NCBI GenBank assembly: GCA_001564255.1
Contig: LKNC01000071.1
Coordinates: forward strand, 1-11,342
Reading direction: 5' to 3'
Length of the DNA: 11,342 nt
From: Natrialbaceae archaeon Tc-Br11_E2g1
GTDB lineage: Archaea; Halobacteriota; Halobacteria; Halobacteriales; Natrialbaceae
Shown here in pieces: positions 1 to 5,827 of this stretch (position 1 is its first letter; each line of letters starts with the position of its first letter). The translations under genes were made by a program, and so were the position numbers. The notes below the pieces were generated by a model, which saw nothing but the letters and a program-made list of their open reading frames with translations, did no database searches and was not told where the DNA came from.

Positions 1-889
1 CGGGGTGGAAGGGGCGAACCCGGTGGTAGGTTTCGACGTCGATGCCGTACTGCTCGGGTGGGTGGACGTGATCGTGGTCGATGTGGCCGTGTTCGTCGTG
101 ATCGTGGCCGTGTTCGTCGTGATCGTGGCCGTGTTCGTCGTGATCGTGGCTGTGGCCGTGCTCGCCGTCTCCGTCCTCGTGGGCCTCCTCGACGGCCCGT
201 TTCCAGCCCGCCGACTCGCGGGCGGCGTCGAGGTCGAACCGATCGCTCTCGACGATCACGTCGGCCTCGAGGTCGCCGTACTCGGTCCTCACGAGCTCTG
301 CACGCGGCTGGAGGGTCTCGAGGACCGCTTCGACGCGCTCGCGTTCGGCTTCACTTACCAGATCACACTTGTTGAGGACGAGGAGATCACAGAACTCGAC
401 TTGCTCGAGCCAGAGGTCGGCGAGCGGTTTCGTGCCGCTTTCGTCCGGCCCCTGCCGGGTGGGCTCTCCCTCCCCGTCGACGAACGTGTCGTGGAACGCT
501 CGAGCGTCGACGACGGTGACGATGGCATCGAGGTCGTAGGGACCGCCAGCGGGGCCACGGACGAACTGGTGGGCGATGGGTTCGGGTTCGCCGACGCCGG
601 AGGCCTCGACGATCAGTGCCTCGAAGTCGTACTCTTTCCACAGTCGGACGACAGAGCGGGAGAGTTCCCCACCGAGGCTACAGCAGATACAGCCGTTCTC
701 GAGGGCGAGCACCTCTTCGCCGTCTTCCAGGTCCGTTCGCGCTTCGACGAGGTCGGCGTCGACGTTCACCTCGCCGACGTCGTTTACCACGACGGCGATC
801 TCGCGGTCGCTCCCCTCGAGGATACCCGTGAGCAGCGTCGTCTTCCCCGCGCCGAGACCACCACAGAGTACGGTAACCGGAACAGCCAT
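1..889 (-). CDS. COG0523/CobW-type GTPase metallochaperone with His-rich linker (3' end outside window)
   Basis: This reading frame starts at ATG 889-887 and stays open to the left edge (296 codons), so the C-terminus is missing. The P-loop GGLGAGKT is at residues 10-17, the family's metal-binding motif CICC (C67, C69, C70) follows, and the guanine-specificity motif NKCD is at 173-176; these are the hallmarks of COG0523 GTPases, which load or traffic Zn, Co or Ni in the cytoplasm. Between the G domain and the start of the CobW_C domain (just after residue 285) lies a His/Asp/Glu linker with 16 His in residues 237-276, including three copies of HDHDEHG. Such linkers bind or store metal in related proteins. 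The start codon directly follows the TAA of the upstream paralogue in the same frame, so translation is very probably coupled. The metal cannot be deduced from sequence; zinc, nickel and cobalt are all possible. Family assignment is secure. Confidence 0.93.
   Translation of the reverse strand, partial: MAVPVTVLCGGLGAGKTTLLTGILEGSDREIAVVVNDVGEVNVDADLVEARTDLEDGEEVLALENGCICCSLGGELSRSVVRLWKEYDFEALIVEASGVGEPEPIAHQFVRGPAGGPYDLDAIVTVVDARAFHDTFVDGEGEPTRQGPDESGTKPLADLWLEQVEFCDLLVLNKCDLVSEAERERVEAVLETLQPRAELVRTEYGDLEADVIVESDRFDLDAARESAGWKRAVEEAHEDGDGEHGHSHDHDEHGHDHDEHGHDHDEHGHIDHDHVHPPEQYGIDVETYHRVRPFHP
83..145 (-). repeat. 21-bp perfect tandem repeat, three copies, coding for HDHDEHG
   Basis: Three exact 21-bp copies lie at 83-103, 104-124 and 125-145, followed by a degenerate partial unit. 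They are in frame inside the COG0523 gene and encode the His-rich linker. Exact identity at synonymous positions points to recent slippage or unequal exchange, so linker length may vary between strains. Confidence 0.95.
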
Positions 890-2095
890 TTACCGGTTAG
901 AGAGGGCCAGTTCACGAGTCTCTTGTGGTTCGAACGGATCGGCGTACCGATCCCAGTCGTCGTCCATCTCCTCGTCGGTGAGCAGACACCCGTCGAGGCG
1001 ATCGATCAACGGTCGGTGGTCGAACTCCCGGCCGATGAAGACGAGTCGGGTCATCCGATCGCCCCACTGGTCGTCCCAGTCGTCTTCGAGCCCCGGCCGG
1101 GCGGCGAAGTACTGCTCGCGTTCGGCCTCCGGGAGCGTCGCGAGCCACTGTCCCGACGGTCCCGCGCGGACCGAGTGGCCGGCCTTGTCCATTCCCATCG
1201 CGACGTCCTCGCGTCCGGCACTCCAGAAAAAGCCCTTCGCGCGGACGACCTCGTCGGGCAACTCCGAGAGCAGGGAGGCGATCCGCAGGGGGTAAAACGG
1301 CCGACGCCGCTCGTAGACGAAGGAGGTGACGCCGTGTTCTTCTTTCGGGTCGTGGTGGTGGTCGTGCTGGAGTTCGTGTTTCCACCCCGCGGAGTTTTTC
1401 ACCTCCCCGTAATCGAATCGGCCGGTCCCGAGGATTTCGTCCGGATCGACTTCACCGAACTCCGTCCGGACGATCTCCGCACGCGGCTGGAGCGCCTCGA
1501 GGACCGCCTCGATCTCCTCGAGGTCGTCGTCGGGAACGAGATCACACTTGTTGAGCACGAGGACGTCACAGAACTCGATCTGGTCGAGGAGGGCCTCCTC
1601 GGGAACACGCCCGGGTTTCGAGTCCAGTTCGTCGTCGGTGAGTGCCGAGCCCGAATCGAACGCGTCCCAGAAGCTGTAGGCGTTGACGACCGTGATCATC
1701 GTGTCCAGTTCGTAGGTCTCGGTGGGATCGAATGCCGCGTCCTCGAGACCGACGGTGAACGTCTGGGCGACGGGGATCGGCTCGGAGATCCCCGAGGACT
1801 CGACCAGCAGGTACTCGAAATCCCGCGCCTCGGCCAGTCGCGCGACCTCCTCGAGCATGTCCCCGCGCAGGCGACAGCAGATACAGCCGTTCGAGAGTTC
1901 GACGATCTCCTCGTCGCCGCCGAGATCGGTCCGATTCGTGACCTGTTCGGCGTCGACGTTCACCTCACCCATGTCGTTTACCACGACCGCGGCATCGAGG
2001 TCGTGGTCCGTCGTGAGGACGTGGTTGAGCAGGGTCGTCTTGCCCGCGCCGAGGCTGCCACTCAGCACGGTCACCGGGATGTGGTCGTCGTTCAT
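890..2095 (-). CDS. COG0523/CobW-type GTPase metallochaperone (first of a tandem pair)
   Basis: This is a complete 401-residue COG0523 GTPase. It has a P-loop GSLGAGKT (13-20), metal-binding CICC (71-74), a VESSGISEP switch region (98-106), NKCD (182-185), a short His cluster (six His in 240-254) and a C-terminal CobW_C domain from about residue 254 onward. The role is nucleotide-dependent metal delivery to client proteins. I chose the ATG at 2095 because the protein then begins a few residues before the first beta strand (IPVTVLSG), like its paralogue; a GTG at 2119 would add eight residues, and a TATA-like element about 28 nt before that GTG leaves both possible. The neighbouring paralogue follows without a gap, and a NikR-like regulator is divergent. 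The two paralogues share short identical DNA stretches, for example 17 nt over the CICC codons (681-697 and 1875-1891), so they arose by duplication. The metal is unknown. Confidence 0.95.
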   Translation of the reverse strand: MNDDHIPVTVLSGSLGAGKTTLLNHVLTTDHDLDAAVVVNDMGEVNVDAEQVTNRTDLGGDEEIVELSNGCICCRLRGDMLEEVARLAEARDFEYLLVESSGISEPIPVAQTFTVGLEDAAFDPTETYELDTMITVVNAYSFWDAFDSGSALTDDELDSKPGRVPEEALLDQIEFCDVLVLNKCDLVPDDDLEEIEAVLEALQPRAEIVRTEFGEVDPDEILGTGRFDYGEVKNSAGWKHELQHDHHHDPKEEHGVTSFVYERRRPFYPLRIASLLSELPDEVVRAKGFFWSAGREDVAMGMDKAGHSVRAGPSGQWLATLPEAEREQYFAARPGLEDDWDDQWGDRMTRLVFIGREFDHRPLIDRLDGCLLTDEEMDDDWDRYADPFEPQETRELALSNR

Positions 2096-2133
2096 GTGTC
2101 CCCATCCTATGATCTCCACCTATGTCAATGTTA

Positions 2134-2164
2134 GTTATTACCCTCTATAGGGAATAAGAATAAC
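2134..2164 (-). promoter_or_regulatory. Putative promoter and operator of the COG0523 gene pair
   Basis: On the minus strand a TATA-like CTATAG (about 2145-2152) lies about 28 nt before the GTG at 2119. It is enclosed by the inverted repeat GTTATT (2134-2139) / AATAAC (2159-2164). A second, inner dyad, CCCT (2141-2144) / AGGG (2149-2152), lies over the TATA-like element. A regulator bound here would cover the core promoter. Assigning it to the neighbouring NikR-like protein is inference. Confidence 0.5.
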
Positions 2165-2193
2165 AAAAACTATTATTGAGCCATCTTTTGTTA
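2161..2193 (+). promoter_or_regulatory. Perfect 8-bp inverted repeat over the nikR-like promoter
   Basis: TAACAAAA (2161-2168) and TTTTGTTA (2186-2193) form an exact dyad with a 17-nt spacer. It spans the AT-rich TATA-like segment CTATTATT (2170-2177), about 25 nt before the ATG at 2198, where a leaderless transcript would begin. Two separated half-sites resemble the geometry of known NikR operators (two 6-bp half-sites 16 nt apart in E. coli). The half-site sequence is different, so autoregulation is inferred. Confidence 0.55.
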
Positions 2194-2197
2194 ATAT

Positions 2198-2611
2198 ATG
2201 CCCGTCGTCAGTGTCTCGATGCCGACCGCCCTGATCGAACGGCTCGACGAGTTCGCCGACGAACACGACTACACCGGCCGCAGTGACGCGGTCCGTGAGG
2301 CGACCCGGCTCCTCCTCGAGGAGTTCGAAGACGATCGTCTCGAGGGGCGACCCCTCGCAGCCGTCGTCACCGTTCTCTATGATTTCGGATCACGGGACGT
2401 CGACCGGGAGATCACGCGGCTTCGCCACGACTACGAAGAGCACGTTAGCTCGAAGACCCACAGCCACGTCGGCGGGTTCTGTCTGGAACTGTTCGTCCTC
2501 GAGGGCACACTCGAGGACGCCTCGACGTTCGTCGGCGCGGTCCGGGCGATCAGTGGTGTCAGAACGGTCGACTACTCGCTGGTACCGCTGGACGACGTCG
2601 GCGACCGCTAG
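2198..2611 (+). CDS. nikR: NikR-like ribbon-helix-helix metal-responsive regulator
   Basis: The 137-residue length matches the NikR family. Residues 1-45 form a ribbon-helix-helix DNA-binding domain (VVSVSMPTALIERLDEF, then GRSDAVREATR). Residues 50-132 form the ACT-like metal-sensing and tetramerisation domain. E. coli NikR binds nickel through H76, H87, H89 and C95; here H77, H88, H90 and C95 are in the matching places within the segment THSHVGGFCLELFVLEG, but the loop between the second His pair and the Cys is one residue shorter. The gene is divergent from two COG0523 metallochaperones, and the 102-bp space between them carries inverted repeats over both promoters, so it probably represses both units in response to metal. 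The start is supported by an AT-rich TATA-like segment about 25 nt upstream. Nickel is the family default; zinc or cobalt sensing is possible given the changed loop and the targets. Confidence 0.88.
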   Translation: MPVVSVSMPTALIERLDEFADEHDYTGRSDAVREATRLLLEEFEDDRLEGRPLAAVVTVLYDFGSRDVDREITRLRHDYEEHVSSKTHSHVGGFCLELFVLEGTLEDASTFVGAVRAISGVRTVDYSLVPLDDVGDR

Positions 2612-2628
2612 GTGGTACTCAGGACAAA

Positions 2629-2648
2629 GCCAAAGCCAGGACTCGAAC
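2629..2648 (-). repeat. Duplicated 3' end of tRNA-Asn (possible att remnant)
   Basis: Read on the minus strand, these 20 nt match the T-loop-to-acceptor end of the tRNA-Asn gene (2769-2788) with one mismatch; 16 nt (2633-2648 against 2773-2788) are identical. The copy lies 120 nt downstream of the tRNA 3' end in the same orientation. Duplicated tRNA 3' ends are the usual scar of integrase-mediated insertion. No integrase or other element gene is present between the copies, so a decayed tandem tRNA copy is the alternative. Confidence 0.6.
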
Positions 2649-2726
2649 AGGTCCGAGACGGTCCGGGCATATGGCTCGCGTGTGCGAGTCTGGCAGGTGT
2701 CGCGTTCGCGGAACCCGAATTCGCTC

Positions 2727-2758
2727 GGACCCACCGCTCCCCGCGGGAGTTGGGGTCC
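2727..2758. other. Strong two-part hairpin between tRNA-Asn and its duplicated 3' end
   Basis: GGACCC (2727-2732) pairs with GGGTCC (2753-2758) and inside it CTCCC (2737-2741) pairs with GGGAG (2745-2749) around a 3-nt loop. A second short stem-loop, CTCGC-GTGT-GCGAG, lies nearby at about 2675-2688. The element sits just after the T-tract of the tRNA-Asn gene. It could help terminate tRNA-Asn transcription, be part of a small RNA, or be debris of an inserted element; no protein-coding signal is visible at 2612-2767. Confidence 0.45.
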
Positions 2759-2760
2759 AG

Positions 2761-2767
2761 AAAAACA
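2761..2767 (-). terminator. T-tract after tRNA-Asn
   Basis: Directly after the discriminator G the minus strand reads TGTTTTT. Oligo-T tracts are the normal archaeal termination signal after tRNA genes. Confidence 0.6.
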
Positions 2768-2871
2768 CGCCGAAGCCAGGACTCGAACCTGGGACAACCT
2801 CGTATCTGCGGCGAACAGGGAACCTGAATCGCCGTAACAGCGAGGTGCTCTACCATCTGAGCTACTTCGGC
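2768..2871 (-). tRNA. tRNA-Asn (anticodon GUU) with a 31-nt intron
   Basis: The 104-nt gene folds as GCCGAAG/CTTCGGC acceptor, GCTC/GAGC D-stem, CCTCG/CGAGG anticodon stem and CCAGG/CCTGG T-stem, with discriminator G73 and no encoded CCA. The anticodon GUU is at 2838-2836, which decodes AAC/AAU as asparagine. After removal of the intron between positions 37 and 38 the anticodon loop is CUGUUAA and the mature tRNA is 73 nt. The CCA end must be added by the tRNA nucleotidyltransferase, whose gene is divergent and starts 96 nt away. Identity is secure; all stems pair. Confidence 0.95.
2804..2834 (-). other. tRNA-Asn intron with bulge-helix-bulge
   Basis: The precursor forms the canonical motif for the archaeal splicing endonuclease. 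CTGT (positions 32-35 of the tRNA) pairs with GCAG near the intron 3' end to give the 4-bp central helix, flanked by 3-nt bulges TAC and ATA. An intron stem GGCGA/TCGCC follows, with an inner CAGG/CCTG pairing. Cutting after the second bulge nucleotide on both sides removes exactly 31 nt at the 37/38 site. Confidence 0.9.
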
Positions 2872-2892
2872 TCATCTCCGAGTTGACGCGTG

Positions 2893-2910
2893 TATTTGAT
2901 AGGGCTTTCG
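2893..2910 (-). promoter_or_regulatory. tRNA-Asn promoter (BRE and TATA)
   Basis: On the minus strand BRE-like CGAAAGCC (2910-2903) and TATA-like ATCAAATA (2900-2893) lie about 26 nt before the tRNA 5' end at 2871, the standard archaeal spacing. Confidence 0.65.
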
Positions 2911-2966
2911 TTTCGCCGTCAGCGAGTTCGACACGCTTTCACGCACCGATCGAGTACGTTTCAGCC

Positions 2967-4346
2967 ATGACCGACCAGGACGTAGACGACCTAGAACGGG
3001 TCCTCGAGTCCGTTCGCGAGCGGGTCGATCCCGACGAGGACGAACGGGGGAGTCTCGAGGACGTCGCCGAAACGCTCAGAGCACGCGCCGAGGACGCCGT
3101 ATCCGAGCTCCCACCCGAGGCGGACGTGATCCAGGTCGGCTCGACCGCCCGTGGAACCTGGATCAGCGGCGACCGTGACATCGACGTCTTCGTCCGTTTC
3201 CCACCCGAGATCGACCGCGAGGAGTTAGAGACCTACGGCCTCCAGGTCGGCCACGCGACCGTCCCCGACGGCCACGAGGAGTACGCCGAACACCCCTACG
3301 TCAAAGGCGAGGTCGAGGGCTTCGCGGTCGACGTCGTCCCGTGTTATCGCCTCGAGGACGCGACCGACATCCGTTCGGCGGTCGACCGGACACCGTTTCA
3401 CACCGAGTACCTGAACGACCGCCTCGATCCGGACCTCGCGGCGGACGTTCGGCTGACGAAGGCGTTCATGAAGGCGGTTGGCGTCTACGGCAGCGACCTC
3501 CGGACGCGTGGCTTTAGCGGCTATCTCATCGAACTGCTGGTCTGGGAGTACGGCGGCTTTCGGCCCGTACTCGAGGCCGCCACGGAGTGGACGCCGCCGG
3601 TGTCCCTCGACCCAGAAGACCACGCCGCGGAGACGTTCGACGACCCGCTCGTGGTGATCGACCCCACCGATCCGGAGCGCAACGTCGCCGCCGTCTGCTC
3701 GGCCGAGAACGTCGCCCGGTTTCAACACTACGCCAGGGATCTGCTCGCCGACCCCCGCCCGGAGCTGTTCGACCCCGACGAGCCCGACCCGCTCTCGGAA
3801 GACGACCTGCTGGGTCACCTCGAGCGTCGCGGGACAACGCCGGTCGCGATCCGCCTCGACGCACCCGACCTGGTCGACGACCAGCTTTACCCACAGCTCG
3901 ACAAATCACTCGAGGGCGTTACACGTGGCCTGAACGATCGCGGCTTCGACGTCTTCCGGGCGACGGCCGTTGCCGAGGAGACGGCCGTCCTGTTCGCCGA
4001 ACTCGCCGTCTTCTCCCGCCCAACCGTCGAACGCCACGACGGGCCGCCGGTTCACGTCCGCGGCCACGCCGAGGGGTTTTACGACGCGTACGACGGCGAG
4101 GAGGACACCTACGGCCCGTTCCTCGATGGGGATCGGTACGTCGTCGAACGCGACCGGGAGTTCACGAGCGCGCGTGAGTTTCTGGCGAGCGAGCGGCTGT
4201 TCGAGGTCGGGCTGGGCGCACACGTCGAGACTGCACTCGAGGACGGCTACGATCTGCTCGTCGGCGAGGAGGTTGCGACACTGTGTGAGGAGTTCGGCGA
4301 AGAGTTAGCGGCGTACTTCGACCCCGCGGTTTACTCGAGGTCGTGA
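2967..4346 (+). CDS. cca: CCA-adding enzyme (archaeal class I tRNA nucleotidyltransferase)
   Basis: This 459-residue protein adds CCA to tRNA 3' ends from CTP and ATP without a nucleic-acid template; it is needed here because neither tRNA gene in the window encodes CCA. The nucleotidyltransferase signature GSTARGTWISGDRDIDVFV (58-76) supplies the catalytic carboxylates D71 and D73, with the third, D122, in VDVVPCY; these match the E59/D61/D110 triad of the Archaeoglobus enzyme. The archaeal CCA central domain follows with TRGFSGYLIELL (180-191). The length is normal. I chose the ATG at 2967 because an upstream in-frame start at 2883 would read through the tRNA-Asn promoter and add a non-conserved extension. 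The last 16 nt overlap the convergent histone deacetylase gene. No clear TATA element is seen right before this ATG. Confidence 0.95.
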   Translation: MTDQDVDDLERVLESVRERVDPDEDERGSLEDVAETLRARAEDAVSELPPEADVIQVGSTARGTWISGDRDIDVFVRFPPEIDREELETYGLQVGHATVPDGHEEYAEHPYVKGEVEGFAVDVVPCYRLEDATDIRSAVDRTPFHTEYLNDRLDPDLAADVRLTKAFMKAVGVYGSDLRTRGFSGYLIELLVWEYGGFRPVLEAATEWTPPVSLDPEDHAAETFDDPLVVIDPTDPERNVAAVCSAENVARFQHYARDLLADPRPELFDPDEPDPLSEDDLLGHLERRGTTPVAIRLDAPDLVDDQLYPQLDKSLEGVTRGLNDRGFDVFRATAVAEETAVLFAELAVFSRPTVERHDGPPVHVRGHAEGFYDAYDGEEDTYGPFLDGDRYVVERDREFTSAREFLASERLFEVGLGAHVETALEDGYDLLVGEEVATLCEEFGEELAAYFDPAVYSRS

Positions 4347-5329
4347 ACCGCGGCGATCTCGTCGATGGTCTCCCCGACGTCGTCGCTTACCTCCCCGTCT
4401 TCTGCCATCGGTTGACGGCCGTCGAAGGTCTCGTGGACCATGGCGACGCTTTCGGCGAGCACCTCGAGACCGTAGCCACCCTCGAGGACGAAGGCGAGGG
4501 GCGTGTCGTCGAGTTTACGGACCCGGTCGGTCATGAGCGCGTAGGCCTCCGTCGAGAGGCGAACCCGGGAGATGGGGTCGTGGCGGTGGGCGTCAAAGCC
4601 CGCGCTGACGAGCAGGAGGTCCGGACCGAACCGTTCGATGCCGGGTACGATCAGGTCGTCGAGCGCCTGCATGTAGTCTGTGTCGTCGGAACCGGAAGGC
4701 ATCGGAACGTTGAGCGTCGTCCCCTCACCGTCGCCCTCGCCGGTCTCCTCGATCTCCCCGGTCGCCGGATAGAGGCCCCCTTCGTGGATCGAACTGAAGT
4801 GGACGTCCGCGCGATCGTAGAAGATGTCCTGTGTCCCGTTTCCGTGGTGGACGTCCCAGTCGAATATCGCGACGCGTTCACAGCCCAGTTCGTCCAGCGC
4901 GTACTGGGCGGCGACGGCGACGTTGTTGATGAAACAAAAGCCCATGGCGTCGTCGTAGACCGCGTGGTGACCGGGCGGACGGCCGAGGGAAAACGGCGTT
5001 TCACGGCCGTCAGCGCCATCGACGGCCTCTCGGGCGGCCCAGCAGGCTAAGCCTGCACTCTGGAGGGCGGCGTCCCACGTCATCTCGACGGCCGTCGTGT
5101 CCGGATCCCAGCTTCCGCCCCCCTCCGCACAGAACGTTCGGACGTCCTCCAGGTAGCCCCGGTCGTGGATCGCCCCGACCCGCTCGAAGTCGGCCGGGTC
5201 GGCGGCGACGTACTCGACGCCGTGTTTGCGCTTTAGCCCCTCTCGAATCGCTCGCAGACGGTCTGACGACTCGGGATGACGTGGACCAGGGTCGTGTGCG
5301 AGACAGGTGTCACTGTAACCGAATCGCAT
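4331..5329 (-). CDS. hdaI: Histone deacetylase family protein (Zn-dependent)
   Basis: This is a 332-residue arginase/deacetylase-fold enzyme that hydrolyses acetyl-lysine (or acetylpolyamine or acetoin-type substrates in relatives). The sequence shows SLGRPPGHHA with catalytic H121/H122, IFDWDVHHGNGTQ with zinc ligands D159 and H161, SAGFDAH with zinc ligand D246, and EGGY with the transition-state tyrosine Y286. All key residues are present, so it should be active. The ATG lies 3 nt after the stop of the histone gene, implying co-transcription and coupling; the 3' end overlaps the convergent cca gene by 16 nt. Haloferax volcanii has an essential family member named HdaI near its histone gene, as far as I recall, so the linkage is probably conserved. 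The physiological substrate is not shown by sequence and need not be the histone. Confidence 0.93.
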   Translation of the reverse strand: MRFGYSDTCLAHDPGPRHPESSDRLRAIREGLKRKHGVEYVAADPADFERVGAIHDRGYLEDVRTFCAEGGGSWDPDTTAVEMTWDAALQSAGLACWAAREAVDGADGRETPFSLGRPPGHHAVYDDAMGFCFINNVAVAAQYALDELGCERVAIFDWDVHHGNGTQDIFYDRADVHFSSIHEGGLYPATGEIEETGEGDGEGTTLNVPMPSGSDDTDYMQALDDLIVPGIERFGPDLLLVSAGFDAHRHDPISRVRLSTEAYALMTDRVRKLDDTPLAFVLEGGYGLEVLAESVAMVHETFDGRQPMAEDGEVSDDVGETIDEIAAVHDLE

Positions 5330-5332
5330 GGT

Positions 5333-5764
5333 TTACTGGAACAACGAGAAGTACGTCTCGATGTCTTCGGCTTTGATCGTTCGACGATCGGCGTGGTGAG
5401 CGAGCGTCGTCGCCGCCCGGGCGACGTTGTCCGCGTAGTCCTCTAAGATGTCCGCCAGCGCGATGCGGGCGTCCATCGACACGCGGTAGCGATCGTCGAT
5501 CCCGATGCGTGCGATTCGGTCGACCGGCGCGACGGGCAGTTCGAGGTCCTCTTTCTCGACGACGGTTTCGACACCGAAGTCGCCCGCCATCAGCGTCTTC
5601 CGTCCGTCCGCCGTCGCCCGATCGGCCGCCCCGACCGCGAGGTCGGCACCGTGTTCCTGAATTCGTTTCGCGAGTTCCTCCGACGCGTCAGCGCTCACCC
5701 GGAGGTCCCCCGCGTTCCGCCGGATGATGGTATCCACCGGGGCGAACGGAAGCTCGACGTTCAT
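5333..5764 (-). CDS. hstA: Doublet archaeal histone (two fused histone folds)
   Basis: The 143-residue protein contains two histone folds in one chain, about residues 1-68 and 74-143, as is typical of haloarchaeal histones (HstA/HpyA). Each half begins with ELPxAPVDxIxR (4-15, 75-86) and ends with a histone-type third helix (RKTLMAGDFGVE and RRTIKAEDIETYF). The chain is acidic: I count 28 Asp/Glu against 18 Arg/Lys, and only four lysines (33, 56, 71, 131). For Halobacterium HpyA a role closer to a transcription regulator than a bulk DNA compactor has been reported. The gene has its own promoter (5788-5802), lies 63 nt after the RPA gene and 3 nt before the deacetylase. Identity is secure; the degree of DNA packaging is not. 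Confidence 0.96.
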   Translation of the reverse strand: MNVELPFAPVDTIIRRNAGDLRVSADASEELAKRIQEHGADLAVGAADRATADGRKTLMAGDFGVETVVEKEDLELPVAPVDRIARIGIDDRYRVSMDARIALADILEDYADNVARAATTLAHHADRRTIKAEDIETYFSLFQ

Positions 5765-5787
5765 ACCGTAATTGCCGCAGTTGACAC

Positions 5788-5802
5788 TCTTAATGGTTTT
5801 CC
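5788..5802 (-). promoter_or_regulatory. Histone-deacetylase promoter
   Basis: On the minus strand BRE-like GGAAAACC (5802-5795) leads into TATA-like CATTAAGA (5795-5788), centred about 27 nt before the histone ATG. This fits a leaderless transcript for histone plus deacetylase. Confidence 0.6.
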
Positions 5803-5827
5803 TAGCGGGATCGGATCCGTGGCCGCC

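Noticed and set aside
5..2134. A 709-codon open frame on the plus strand across both COG0523 genes
   Set aside because: It is antisense to two well-supported genes in the same frame. Its hydrophobic VFVVIV repeat is just the complement of the His-Asp repeat, and it has no family resemblance.
2390..2875. Several ORFs over the tRNA-Asn region, including a 161-codon minus-strand frame
   Set aside because: They read through the tRNA gene, its duplicated 3' end and the regulator gene, and show no protein features. The tRNA explains the conserved sequence.
2883..2966. Longer N-terminus for the CCA-adding enzyme
   Set aside because: The extra 28 residues overlap the tRNA-Asn promoter and do not resemble the family's start.
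3225..5050. Antisense frames of 190-240 codons over cca, the deacetylase and other genes
   Set aside because: High G+C with strong third-position bias produces long open shadow frames; none shows a recognisable motif.
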